Virus record (IMG/VR): IMGVR_UViG_3300031825_000030
Coordinates: 1-41,355 of that record
Direction: 5' to 3' (one strand)
Source of the DNA: a virus
Length of the DNA: 41,355 nt
The first letter of the stretch is position 1. Every line of letters begins with the position of its first letter. Made by a program: the position numbers and the translations under genes. Positions 15,186 to 23,233 of this stretch are shown here, in pieces. The notes below the pieces were generated by a model. That model was not told the origin of the DNA, ran no database searches, and saw nothing but the letters and a program-made list of their open reading frames with translations.

Positions 15186-15572
15186 TTATGTTGCGGTCGT
15201 GACGGCCGTCCACGCGGTCGCCCCGTCCGTGTTTATGTACGCCCTCGTCGACGTCGAGGAGCCCGTGAAGTTCAGGTACAGCGAGCCCTTGGCGGCAGAG
15301 ATTGCCGTGTTCGGGGAGCCGGACCCGTAGTAGACGCCGAAGCCCGGCGTGCCGCCCATGGCGAACGACCTCGGCCCGGGCACGCTGAGGAAGCCGAGGA
15401 TAATCTGCTGGCTCACGAAGTCGAGCGGGTACTTGAGCTGCTGCGAGGACGAGGACGCCGCGGCCGCCTCGAGCGCCTTCACCTGCGCCTGCAGCTGGGC
15501 GATGTCGCGGGCGAACTGCTCCGCGTTCGGGTCTGCCTGCTGCCTCGTGTCGTTTTTCGGGTTCTTTTCCAT
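15186..15572 (-). CDS. Short coiled-coil virion protein with STSTR-NTDGA tip
   Basis: 128 residues: an N-terminal trimeric-looking coiled coil (ARDIAQLQAQVKALEAAAAS), a hydrophobic middle (DFVSQQIILGFLSVPG) and a C-terminal strand module GSLYLNFTGSSTSTRAYINT then DGATAWTAV. The same module ends the 251-residue capsid-region protein at 21311. The module is frequent in phage fibres and decoration proteins. Likely a small fibre or spike. Confidence 0.72.
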   Translation of the reverse strand: MEKNPKNDTRQQADPNAEQFARDIAQLQAQVKALEAAAASSSSQQLKYPLDFVSQQIILGFLSVPGPRSFAMGGTPGFGVYYGSGSPNTAISAAKGSLYLNFTGSSTSTRAYINTDGATAWTAVTTAT

Positions 15573-15576
15573 GGCC

Positions 15577-16065
15577 TTATCGCCTCGTCGGCTTCTCCAC
15601 GCTGTTCTTCTCCATGAAGCGCTCGAGCACGTCCCTCACGCTCCTGAGGATGAAAGCGACCGCGTCGAACTCGTTCTTCTCGGTGCGCGTCTGCACAGCG
15701 TGTATGTTCCCGATGACGGAGTACGCCTGCGAGAGGATGAGCACGGTGATGGCGCTCTGGGCGACGGCGGAGATGTCTATCCCTATGCCCCTCCCTGCCG
15801 CGGCCACCGACGCCGGGACGAGTAGTAGGAGCATCTTCGCCAGGGTGCCGGATGCGAGGCGGGACGAGCGTATGCTCCTCCAGCCGTAGAGGATGCCGGA
15901 CTTCGCGACGCCGGTGACGATGTCCACCACGATGAGGCCGGCGAGTATGCCGACGCTCTCCGGAGCGAGCCCGAGGTACTGCGACGACGCGATGAAGGCC
16001 AGCACGTAGCTGGAGTTCTTCGCCGCGGCCCAGACCGATATTGAGGTTGTTGTGGTCGTTTCCAT
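15577..16065 (-). CDS. Phage holin (Phage_holin_4-like)
   Basis: 162 residues with three or four hydrophobic segments. The pattern GILAGLIVVDIVTGVAKSGI, then SSRLASGTLAKMLLLLVPAS, with DIVTG and the following S..L..G...K, is that of the toxin-secretion/phage lysis holin family. The C-terminus is cytoplasmic and charged (RDVLERFMEKNSVEKPTRR). Holins open the inner membrane at the time of lysis. ATG 16065 (METTTTTS) is preferred to longer frames because it lies directly after the fibre gene. It sits among fibre genes rather than with the lysozyme. Confidence 0.85.
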   Translation of the reverse strand: METTTTTSISVWAAAKNSSYVLAFIASSQYLGLAPESVGILAGLIVVDIVTGVAKSGILYGWRSIRSSRLASGTLAKMLLLLVPASVAAAGRGIGIDISAVAQSAITVLILSQAYSVIGNIHAVQTRTEKNEFDAVAFILRSVRDVLERFMEKNSVEKPTRR

Positions 16066-16073
16066 GGTGGTGT

Positions 16074-16883
16074 TTACATGAACATCAAGAAATTGCCGCT
16101 CGCCGTCGCCGGGACGGAGAGGGTCAAGGTGCCGCTCGTGGTCATCTTTATCCACGTCTCGGAGCCGTTCGTGCCGGTCGTCGACGAGCCGGTGTACGAC
16201 ATCGAGAACTCGGTCGTGGTCACCGCCACGATGACGACGCCTGAGCCGCCGTTGTAGCCGGTCGTGCCGTAGTCGTGGCCTATGCCCGAGCCGCCGCCGC
16301 CGAGGCCGTCGGTGCCGGCACTCGCCGAGCCGCCGCCGCCAGCGCCGCCCGTGCCCACTTCACCCGTCGAGTAGCGCATGCCGGCCCCGCCGCCCGCGTA
16401 CGTCACGGACGAGCCCGTTATCGAGTTCGCAGTGCCGTTGCCACCGTCCCTGCCGGAGCCGGCCGCGCTCGCCCCGCCGCCCCCGCCGCCGGAGTAGCTG
16501 TTCCCGGAGCTGTTCGCGCCGTTGCTGCCCTGGCTCCCGGTACCGCCGGTGCCTGGGAAGTTGTTCGCCGGCCCGCCGGCGCCGCCGCCGGACCCGCCAT
16601 TCGCGCCGTTCGACGTTGCAGATACTGTCCCCTTACCGCCGCCGCCGCCGCCGGTCGCGGTTATCGTGCCGAAGACAGAGTCCGTGCCGTTGCCGCCGTT
16701 CGCGTTGCTCCCCCCGGTGCCGCCGCCGCCGACCGTCACGGTGTAGTTGCCGGCCGTGACGGTGTACGTCGCGTTGTACTGGTAGCCGCCGGCCCCGCCG
16801 CCTCCGCCGCCTCCGCAGTCGCCGCCGGACGTCCCGCCGCCAGCGCCGCCGCCTCCTATCGCAAGTACCTTTGCAGTCGCCAT
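16074..16883 (-). CDS. Glycine-rich tail fibre or adhesin
   Basis: 269 residues, about 40 percent Gly by eye. The start MATAKVLAIGGGGAGGG is followed by repeated poly-Gly runs (GGGGGGG) and short variable loops (YQYNATYTVTAGNYTVTVGG), then a strand-rich end (FSMSYTGSSTTGTNGSETW..LSVPATASGNFL). This matches the glycine-rich sandwich of phage adhesins such as S16 gp38, where loops between polyglycine helices bind the receptor. It neighbours other fibre genes. The variable loops are the likely host-range part (inference). Confidence 0.8.
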   Translation of the reverse strand: MATAKVLAIGGGGAGGGTSGGDCGGGGGGGAGGYQYNATYTVTAGNYTVTVGGGGTGGSNANGGNGTDSVFGTITATGGGGGGKGTVSATSNGANGGSGGGAGGPANNFPGTGGTGSQGSNGANSSGNSYSGGGGGGASAAGSGRDGGNGTANSITGSSVTYAGGGAGMRYSTGEVGTGGAGGGGSASAGTDGLGGGGSGIGHDYGTTGYNGGSGVVIVAVTTTEFSMSYTGSSTTGTNGSETWIKMTTSGTLTLSVPATASGNFLMFM

Positions 16884-16889
16884 ACCGGT

Positions 16890-18515
16890 TTAAGCCTCCT
16901 GGGCGGACGCGACGAGGTCCCACTTGGTGTCCGTCGAGTTGTAGAAGAAGCCGAGGTAGAGGGTCTTCGACAGGACCGTCGTCGTAGGCAGCGCCGTGCC
17001 CATCGCCCTGAACACGGCGTTCCACGTGAGGGCGCGCGCGGTGCCGTTGTCCTTGATTCTTATGACGAGCCTCTCGCCCTGCACCGGCGTGCCGCCCGGG
17101 GCGTTGAAGAGCAGCGCCCCGGCCTGCGCGGTGATGACGAAGATGTCGCAGGTCGAGACGTCGAGCGACGTGCCCGTGTCGGTCGTGTACGAGGACGCGG
17201 AGACTATGCGCGGCTGGTTCCTCTTGTTCGTGATTGTGCTCGTCGACGAGATGGTCGGGACGGTCACGCCCTCGACCGCGACCACGCCGGCGGACACCCT
17301 GGAGAGCGTCGTGTCGGAGGCCGCCCCGAGCTCTATCGTCCCGGTGGTCAGCACGTTGGAGGTGCCGAGGGACAGGGACACGTTCGACGTGAGCAGCGCC
17401 GCCGAGTGCGTCAGCGTCGCGTTGCCCGCGTTCCAGTTGATGACGCCGCCGGACGCGAGGAACAGGTCGGAGAACGCCGTCCCGGAGAGCCCGAGGCCGG
17501 CCCCGTCGTCCGCGTCGGGCACCAGGTTGGTGTTTATCGTCGCGGTCGTGAACGTCGCGGTGGTCGGGGTCGTGGCGCCGACCGTGCCGTTTATGTTGAT
17601 GGACGCCGTGCCGGTGAGGTTGGTCACGGTGCCGGAGGACGGCGTGCCGAGGGCGCCGTCGAGGAGCACCACCGCGCCGGCGGAGCCGGTGTTCACAGCG
17701 AGGGCCGTGGCGACCCCGGTGCCGAGGCCCGAGATGCCGGTCGAGACCGGAAGGCCTGTGCAAGAAGTCAGAACGCCGGCAGAAGGAGTGCCGAGGGCCG
17801 GCGTGGTGAACGACGGGCTCGTTGTCATCGCCACGTTCCCGGAGCCGGAGACGGTGTACTCGCCCAGGACGCCCGCGTTGTCGTAGAGCACTTTGGTCGT
17901 GGTGCCGGCCGCGACTACGGTCGTTCCTACGGAGATGGTGTCCGCTGCAGCGGGGGCCGCCCACTTGACGCCGGTCGCCTGGGTGCTGTCCGCGACGAGC
18001 ATGAAGCCGTTCGACCCGACGCCGAGCTTCGTGAGAGTGGACGCGTCGGACGCCACGAGGACGTCGCCCTTCGTGTACGTCGACTGCCCGGTGCCGCCGT
18101 TAGTGGCCGCGAGAGTTCCCGTGACGCCGGTGGTGAGCGGGAGCCCGGTGCAGTTGGTGAGCGTCCCGGAGGTCGGCGTCCCGAGGACGGGCGTGACGAA
18201 CGTGGGCGAGGTCGCGAGAGCGACGGCGCCTGAGCCGGTCGTGGAGGCCGCCGAGATTGCCGTGCCGTTCCCGGAGAGTATGCCCGTGACGGTCGTGGAG
18301 AGCGTTATTGCGGGCGTCGTGGTGGCCGTGGCCACGGTTCCGGCGAAGCCGTTCGCCGAGACGACGGAGACGGACGTGACGGTGCCCGCCCCGCCGACTG
18401 TCGTCGTGTATATGCGCCCGGTCGCCTCGTCCCCCTCGAGGTTGTAGGTGAGCCCGTCGCTGCCCACGAAGAGCATCGACGTCACGTGGTTCGCGTCCCT
18501 TTTTGCGTCGGCCAT
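16890..18515 (-). CDS. Tail fibre protein with LGTP-type repeats
   Basis: 541 residues, rich in Thr, Gly, Ala and Val. The N-terminus (MADAKRDANHVTSMLFVG, then SDGLTYNLEGDEATG) matches a short module also present in the next upstream gene. The shaft contains three copies of a repeat: VLGTPTSGTLTNCTGLPLTT, ALGTPSAGVLTSCTGLPVST and ALGTPSSGTVTNLTGTAS, plus the common fibre phrase AATNGGTGQSTYTKGDVLVA. The C-terminus is a compact domain (DIFVITAQAGALLFNAPGG..LGFFYNSTDTKWDLV). Likely a trimeric fibre. Confidence 0.82.
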   Translation of the reverse strand: MADAKRDANHVTSMLFVGSDGLTYNLEGDEATGRIYTTTVGGAGTVTSVSVVSANGFAGTVATATTTPAITLSTTVTGILSGNGTAISAASTTGSGAVALATSPTFVTPVLGTPTSGTLTNCTGLPLTTGVTGTLAATNGGTGQSTYTKGDVLVASDASTLTKLGVGSNGFMLVADSTQATGVKWAAPAAADTISVGTTVVAAGTTTKVLYDNAGVLGEYTVSGSGNVAMTTSPSFTTPALGTPSAGVLTSCTGLPVSTGISGLGTGVATALAVNTGSAGAVVLLDGALGTPSSGTVTNLTGTASININGTVGATTPTTATFTTATINTNLVPDADDGAGLGLSGTAFSDLFLASGGVINWNAGNATLTHSAALLTSNVSLSLGTSNVLTTGTIELGAASDTTLSRVSAGVVAVEGVTVPTISSTSTITNKRNQPRIVSASSYTTDTGTSLDVSTCDIFVITAQAGALLFNAPGGTPVQGERLVIRIKDNGTARALTWNAVFRAMGTALPTTTVLSKTLYLGFFYNSTDTKWDLVASAQEA

Positions 18516-18526
18516 GGTGTATAAAA

Positions 18527-18802
18527 TTAGATTGAGTCGATAAGTACCTCCCCGTCCGAGTTCGCCACCCAGGGGTAGGCGAGCCCGTCCTGCCCGACGA
18601 ACAGCGCGCAGTCCACGTAGTTCGCGTCCCTCGCGCCGACCGGCTCCATCGTGAACGAGATGGTCGCGGTCGTCGTGACCTTCATGGAGCCCGTCGCCTC
18701 GTCGACGCCGATGCGCACCTTGTTCGTCCCCTGGACGGTGTCGGTGTTCAGCACGGCCATCTTGCCGGGCACGAAGTTCTGGTCTCGGACTGCGTCGGCC
18801 AT
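18527..18802 (-). CDS. Small virion protein with duplicated RDxNxV module
   Basis: 91 residues. The start MADAVRDQNFVPGKMAVLNT and the later GARDANYVDCALFVGQDGLA are two versions of the same module, which also opens the 541-residue fibre protein (MADAKRDANHVTSMLFVG). The spacing to both neighbours is short. Probably a fibre base or baseplate-like connector made by tandem duplication (inference). Confidence 0.72.
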   Translation of the reverse strand: MADAVRDQNFVPGKMAVLNTDTVQGTNKVRIGVDEATGSMKVTTTATISFTMEPVGARDANYVDCALFVGQDGLAYPWVANSDGEVLIDSI

Positions 18803-18803
18803 G

Positions 18804-19124
18804 CTAGTAGTACACGACCGTGATGTCCTGCGCCGCGACGCCGGTCACGATTGTGAGCCCCGTCGTGAATGCGAGGTCGTAGACGATGGTCGTCGGCTGC
18901 GGGCTCGCCGGCACCGTTATCGTCCCGATGACCGGGGTCGTGTCCGTGACCGCGTCGTCTATCTTCACGGTGCCGGTGGCGACGGGCTTGTTCAGGACGA
19001 TTGCGTGCAGGAAGCCTGCGCCTGTCTTGACGAGCGTCGTGGTTGTCGTCGTGATGTTCGCGTACGAGTAGAACGGTGCGGCCTTGCTGTTCGCGTCGAG
19101 CGGCACGCTGAGTGTGTATGCCAT
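18804..19124 (-). CDS. Small beta-rich virion protein
   Basis: 106 residues, strand-rich and Thr-rich (YSYANITTTTTTLVKTGAG, FLHAIVLNKPVATGTVKIDD, PTTIVYDLAFTTGLTIVTG) with no charge clusters. This profile suits capsid decoration or small tail proteins. It starts after AATAAACGAAC. No family recognised. Confidence 0.7.
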   Translation of the reverse strand: MAYTLSVPLDANSKAAPFYSYANITTTTTTLVKTGAGFLHAIVLNKPVATGTVKIDDAVTDTTPVIGTITVPASPQPTTIVYDLAFTTGLTIVTGVAAQDITVVYY

Positions 19125-19130
19125 GTTCGT

Positions 19131-19664
19131 TTATTTTACCTCCTTCACCTTGCTGGTAAGCTTGTCGACGTAGTCGCGGTCCGCGGCGAGGCGCCTCTCC
19201 GCGTCGGTGAGCTCGAGGGCCCGCTCGTCGAGGGACTTCCTCTCGTTGTCGAGCACCTTCTTCTGCACCGCGAAGGACGTCTTCGCCTCCTCGAGCCGCC
19301 TCTCGCGGTCCTCGACGTTCTTCTCCCAGATGGCCGCCTTCTCGCGGAAGCGCTCCATGACGCCCTTGACCGCGCCGAGCAGGTCGGTCACCCTGCCGGA
19401 CACCGCCCTCGTGTCCGAGGCCAGCGTCGCGACGGCCGCGTAGTTCTCCCTCGCCTGGCGCAGGGTCTCCTCGGACTCGTCCAGGATGCGGTCCACCGCG
19501 GCGGCGGCCTTGCCCTCGCGCTCAACGAGGTACGACGCCTCGAGCCCCTTGATGTCCGCGAGCGCGGTGTGCGCGTCGGACACGAGGATGTTCGTGTCGG
19601 CGAGCGCCTTGAGCGCCGCCATCTTCTCCTGGTCTACCTGGACGAGTTTCGGGTTGTTTTCCAT
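19131..19664 (-). CDS. Coiled-coil protein in virion operon
   Basis: 177 residues, nearly all helical: VDQEKMAALKALADTNILVS, EETLRQARENYAAVATLASD, a long Arg/Glu/Lys coiled coil (NVEDRERRLEEAKTSFAVQK) and a Lys-rich end (KLTSKVKEVK). It could be an assembly chaperone or a tail-associated rod. ATG 19664 (MENNPKLVQ) follows TTACAAGCAACACAACT. The 79 bases to the next gene hold no clear feature. Confidence 0.72.
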   Translation of the reverse strand: MENNPKLVQVDQEKMAALKALADTNILVSDAHTALADIKGLEASYLVEREGKAAAAVDRILDESEETLRQARENYAAVATLASDTRAVSGRVTDLLGAVKGVMERFREKAAIWEKNVEDRERRLEEAKTSFAVQKKVLDNERKSLDERALELTDAERRLAADRDYVDKLTSKVKEVK

Positions 19665-19743
19665 AGTTGTGTTGCTTGTAATCGTTTTCGGCCACGCCGG
19701 TTCCTGCCTCCGGTGAATCTCTGCATGTCGCAGCCCGGGAAGG

Positions 19744-20403
19744 CTACTTGAGCAGCTTCTCCAGCGCCTCCTTGCCGGCGCGCTTGTCGTGCTTGATGCC
19801 TCGCTTCTCCAGCTCGGCGAGCACCTCCTGCTTGTCCTTGAAGACCGGCGACGGGTTCTCTGTCGCCGGCGGGACCGTCGCTGCCGCACCCGCAGCCCCG
19901 GTTTCGAGTCCGACGGTCGCTGGGTCTGCTGCCACGGTTGCTCCCCGGGTCGCCACGGTCTCCGTGGCGGCCTCCGGGGAGGCTCCCTTTACCATTGCTT
20001 CGAGCGCCGCGATGCGCTCGAACAGGCGGTCGGTCTCGGACTGCTTCGCCGGCGCGCCCTCCGAGTACATCTCCTCGATGTAGGAGGCCTTCAGGCTGTC
20101 CAGGGCGGTCTCGTCCCAGATTGCCTTCGTCGGCATCGCGTTGCCCTGCGCGTCGAGTTCAGGCTTGTTGCCCGCCTTCCGGAGGAGCACCTGCTTCGCG
20201 AGGTTCGCCGCGATGCGCCACCCGACGTGGTACGGGAGCATCTTGGTCTCTCCCGCCGCTATCCCGGGCCTGCCGGACGACCCGTTTATCGGCCGTCCGT
20301 CGTACATGCACCCCATCTCCGGGGTGAAGTCGAACGATTCGGGGTTGCGGAAGGACACCACCTTGTAGTCGTTCGCTATGTTCTGCTGAGCGTTGTTTTC
20401 CAT
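19744..20403 (-). CDS. Hypothetical virion-module protein with C-terminal HeH/SAP-like helix pair
   Basis: 219 residues. The N-terminal domain (YKVVSFRNPESFDFTPEMGC, then PYHVGWRIAANLAKQVLLRK) is folded; an Ala/Val/Thr linker follows; the last 30 or so residues (KQEVLAELEKRGIKHDKRAG, ending KEALEKLLK) form two helices of the HeH/LEM/SAP type, often seen at the ends of phage head-completion proteins. Function is not established. Confidence 0.72.
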   Translation of the reverse strand: MENNAQQNIANDYKVVSFRNPESFDFTPEMGCMYDGRPINGSSGRPGIAAGETKMLPYHVGWRIAANLAKQVLLRKAGNKPELDAQGNAMPTKAIWDETALDSLKASYIEEMYSEGAPAKQSETDRLFERIAALEAMVKGASPEAATETVATRGATVAADPATVGLETGAAGAAATVPPATENPSPVFKDKQEVLAELEKRGIKHDKRAGKEALEKLLK

Positions 20404-20423
20404 TGTTGTTTTTCACTTGTAAT

Positions 20424-20500
20424 CGGGGGGCTTGCCTTCCCCCGGCGGTTTCCCGCGTGCTGCCCGCCACGTACGTCTGAGGGGATGAGGTGGCGGGCAG
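20424..20500. other. Two intergenic hairpins
   Basis: CGGGGG (20424-20429) pairs with CCCCCG (20439-20444). Next, an 11-bp perfect stem is formed by 20460-20470 (CTGCCCGCCAC) and 20490-20500 (GTGGCGGGCAG) with a 19-base loop. They fill most of the 112-base gap between two virion genes transcribed on the minus strand. No T-run follows, so attenuation or message processing is more likely than simple termination. Confidence 0.6.
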
Positions 20501-20515
20501 GGAGCGATAAATCGC

Positions 20516-21214
20516 CTACGCGACGAAGTAGCGCACGAGTGCGCCCTGGTCGGCTCCGGCGTTAGCGACGATAGCGTAGCCGAGGCTCTGCTCGTCGAAG
20601 TCGCCCTTTGCCGTTGTGCCTTTCAGCACCTGGCCGGTCGTGTCGTCTCCGGAGACGAAGCTCTCGCCGATGACGAGAACTTCACCTGCCATCGCGCGAC
20701 CGTCTCCGCGGGTGATAATCCAGCCGTAGTCACCTGAGGTGGCCGCGCACTGGAAAGCGCCCTGGGTCTGCTGCACCTTCGAGGTGATGGCCGCGATGAC
20801 CACGTCGGCCATGCTGCGGTAGGTGAGGTCCGAGTCAGCGACCGCGAGCGCCGTCGCGAGCGCAGTCTCAGGGTAGAGAGTGAGCGTGGTGGCGCTGTTG
20901 GTGCGAATCTTGAACGTCTGGCCTACACCGGTGCCGTCGTCGACGACGCCGATTGCATCCTCGTACGCGCCGACCGTGAGGCTGTTCGCCGCGCGGGTGA
21001 GGTACACGATGCGTCCTTGCTGGTCGGTCGAGGAGGACCACAGGTCGGTTGCGACTGCCGCGGAAGGGACGACGATGTTGCCGTTGACGATTGTGGAGCC
21101 GTTCTTGACGAACTTCCACTCGCGTCCGTCCGGCGTCGACGCCACCTGTCCGAGCTTGAACTCGCCGCGGCCCGTGATGGTCTGGTAGACCGACTGGAAC
21201 GAAATCTGGTTCAT
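20516..21214 (-). CDS. Capsid-region virion protein
   Basis: 232 residues, strand-rich: FQSVYQTITGRGEFKLGQV, ATDLWSSSTDQQGRIVYLTR, TFKIRTNSATTLTLYPETAL, and an end QGALVRYFVA. Position two genes after the major capsid gene and its composition suggest a decoration or minor capsid protein. ATG 21214 follows GAAACAACAAC. No family recognised. Confidence 0.72.
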   Translation of the reverse strand: MNQISFQSVYQTITGRGEFKLGQVASTPDGREWKFVKNGSTIVNGNIVVPSAAVATDLWSSSTDQQGRIVYLTRAANSLTVGAYEDAIGVVDDGTGVGQTFKIRTNSATTLTLYPETALATALAVADSDLTYRSMADVVIAAITSKVQQTQGAFQCAATSGDYGWIITRGDGRAMAGEVLVIGESFVSGDDTTGQVLKGTTAKGDFDEQSLGYAIVANAGADQGALVRYFVA

Positions 21215-21310
21215 GTTGTTGTTTCAGCCTCCGCTTCTTAGGCTCGGGCCGTTCGGGACATCGTCCCTTAGGTTGTTATTCCCATGTTGGGCGGTTGGGG
21301 AACCGTGCTC

Positions 21311-22066
21311 CTACGCGCTCGTCGTGAAGGACGCCCAGGTGCCGGCGCCGTCGGTGTTCACGTACATGCGCGTGGACGTGGACGAGCCGCCGGTGTTGAT
21401 GCAGATGGAGCCCTTCGGACGGGTGTGCGTCGGTGCGTCGGACGTCACTTCGATGGTGACACCAGTCGAGTAGAGCGTTATTGGCGCTCCCGCTGCGACT
21501 GCGCCCGCCGTTGCGGGTACTGCGGTGCCGCTCTCGAGGATGATGTCCGCCACGGAGGTCATTCCGCCCGTTGCGGTGATGAGGCCTGTGATGGTCGTCG
21601 CCGGGGTGATGGTCACCGCGCCAGTCGACGTGCCGGCGATTGTGATGGTGCCGGAGCCCTTCGCGTCGATGGTGAGGTTCTCGTTCGTTCCCGAGGAGAT
21701 TGCCGCCACCGCCACGCCGCCAGCCGCCGCGGCCCCCGTGATGGAGATGCCGGTGGCGACGGACGCCGTCGCCGCGTCGACCTTCAGGACCGGGGCCGTC
21801 GCGCCCTGGCGGCCGACCGTGAGGCCGGACGCGCTGGTGGTCGTGATTGTCGTCGCGCCGTTTATCGCCGTGGTGTCGGACGCCGCGTTGCCGAGGGTGG
21901 TGTTCCCCGTGGTCGTGAGGTCCGTGAGCGCCACTGCCGCGATGTTCGTCGTTCCGGTGACCGTGAGGTCGCCCGCCACGTGCATCGGGAGCGCCGTGTA
22001 GATGCCACCGTTGTACTTGATTGCCGGGACGAAGTTCTCGAGCGGGTTGTTGGTTGATACTGCCAT
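21311..22066 (-). CDS. Repetitive virion protein, probable head fibre or decoration protein
   Basis: 251 residues, extremely rich in Thr, Ala, Gly and Ile, with a fibre-like shaft (GDLTVTGTTNIAAVALTDLT, NTTLGNAASDTTAINGAT) and a C-terminal module KGSICINTGGSSTSTRMYVN then TDGAGTWASF. That module recurs at the end of the 128-residue protein at 15186. It is directly downstream of the capsid gene in transcription order. It has one of the few AAAGGA-type ribosome binding sites (AAAAGGACTT-ATG), perhaps because it is made in large amounts. Confidence 0.75.
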   Translation of the reverse strand: MAVSTNNPLENFVPAIKYNGGIYTALPMHVAGDLTVTGTTNIAAVALTDLTTTGNTTLGNAASDTTAINGATTITTTSASGLTVGRQGATAPVLKVDAATASVATGISITGAAAAGGVAVAAISSGTNENLTIDAKGSGTITIAGTSTGAVTITPATTITGLITATGGMTSVADIILESGTAVPATAGAVAAGAPITLYSTGVTIEVTSDAPTHTRPKGSICINTGGSSTSTRMYVNTDGAGTWASFTTSA

Positions 22067-22088
22067 AAGTCCTTTTGGTTATTCTCTC

Positions 22089-22107
22089 CCCCGCGCTCTA
22101 CGCGGGG
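22089..22107. other. Short GC hairpin after capsid gene
   Basis: CCCCGCG (22089-22095) pairs with CGCGGGG (22101-22107) around CTCTA. It lies 14 bases past the capsid stop on the minus strand. There is no T-run, so it may protect the capsid message end or reduce read-through. Confidence 0.55.
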
Positions 22108-22120
22108 TCAAGAGCGACTG

Positions 22121-23188
22121 TTAAGATGCACCCGCAAGCTGGCCCTGGAGGCGAGACTGCGTCGCGACGAAGTTGCCGGCGTAGATGAGGTAGCCGACCT
22201 TCGTGAGCTGGTCGACAGGGCTCATCATCTTGCGGAACTGGAAGCCGCGGGTCGACTTCACGTTGCCCGGGACGCCCGTAGGGGTCGCGTCGGACGTGTT
22301 CTTGAAGTTCGCGGTCATGATGTCCGGGTCCTCGTAGTTGAAGCCCACGAAGCCGAAGCCCTTCGAGTTGAGGAAGAAGAACTTGCCGGAAGGAACCTGC
22401 TCGTCCTTGGCGATTGCCGTGCCGCGGAAGGTGAGGTAGACGAAGCCCTGCGCTCCGCCCTGTCCCGGTGTGTTCGGCATGCCTCCCCACGCGTTCATCT
22501 TCGGGTAGCCCGCCGTCGAGAAGTTTGCCCGGACGTTGGGGGTGAGAAGAGACTCGTAGGTCGACCAGATTGCCTTCGTGGTGAATGCGAGGTCAGGGCT
22601 GTCGGTGCCGATGGTGACCGCGTCGTCCGCCGTCGCAAGCTTCGCGAGCGTGAGCGCGCCGGCCGATGCGAGGTAGTAGCCGCTCCACGCCGTGTACGTG
22701 CTGCGCGAGAGCGAGCCGTAGGTGGCGAAGAGGGTCGAGTCGGACGCCGCGTTCGCCGCCGAGTCCCAGTCGTTCCCCGTGCCGTTGCCGGTCCAGAGGT
22801 TCTGGCCCATGACGTTCATGAGGGACTGCGCCTGCGAGTCGAACTCGGTGTCGAGGAGGTTGACGATTTGCTCGTCGCCCATGTTCGCAGTCGTTTCTGC
22901 GATTGCGACCACGACAGGCTTGTTGGCTGCCTTGAGGTTGAACTCGGCCTGAACGCGAACGTTCTGGCGGTCCGTGTCAAGACGGTCAGCGATGCCCATG
23001 TTGCCACCGTTTGTGGTGTCCTGGTACTTGATTGCGAACTTGTAAGATGTGCCCGAGGTCCACTCCTTCTGCTTGTCCTGCCGTTGGAGGAACGTCATGA
23101 GGCCAGGGGTGCCTGTGGTCACCTGGTCGTAGACGTTCTTGAGGATTTTCTCGCGCGTGGTCGTTGTGACTGCTGCGTTGAATATCAT
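22121..23188 (-). CDS. Major capsid protein
   Basis: 355 residues: MIFNAAVTTTTREKILKNVY, then LMTFLQRQDKQKEWTSGTSY, VRVQAEFNLKAANKPVVVAI, DEQIVNLLDTEFDSQAQSLM, and a beta-rich end with GKFFFLNSKGFGFVGFNYED. Size, the amphipathic N-arm, long central helix pattern and place directly after the scaffold gene are those of an HK97-fold capsid protein. No N-terminal protease region is seen, so maturation cleavage is not predicted. Start at ATG 23188 after GACACAATTACC. Confidence 0.88.
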   Translation of the reverse strand: MIFNAAVTTTTREKILKNVYDQVTTGTPGLMTFLQRQDKQKEWTSGTSYKFAIKYQDTTNGGNMGIADRLDTDRQNVRVQAEFNLKAANKPVVVAIAETTANMGDEQIVNLLDTEFDSQAQSLMNVMGQNLWTGNGTGNDWDSAANAASDSTLFATYGSLSRSTYTAWSGYYLASAGALTLAKLATADDAVTIGTDSPDLAFTTKAIWSTYESLLTPNVRANFSTAGYPKMNAWGGMPNTPGQGGAQGFVYLTFRGTAIAKDEQVPSGKFFFLNSKGFGFVGFNYEDPDIMTANFKNTSDATPTGVPGNVKSTRGFQFRKMMSPVDQLTKVGYLIYAGNFVATQSRLQGQLAGAS

Positions 23189-23233
23189 GGTAATTGTGTC
23201 AAGTCCGATAATGGACCCGGAATGAGGTCGGGA

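Noticed and set aside
16275-18233. Very long plus-strand frame opposite the fibre genes
   Set aside because: Its Arg/Gly/Ala-rich residues mirror the codon positions of the Gly-rich and Thr-rich fibre genes on the other strand; it has no motif.
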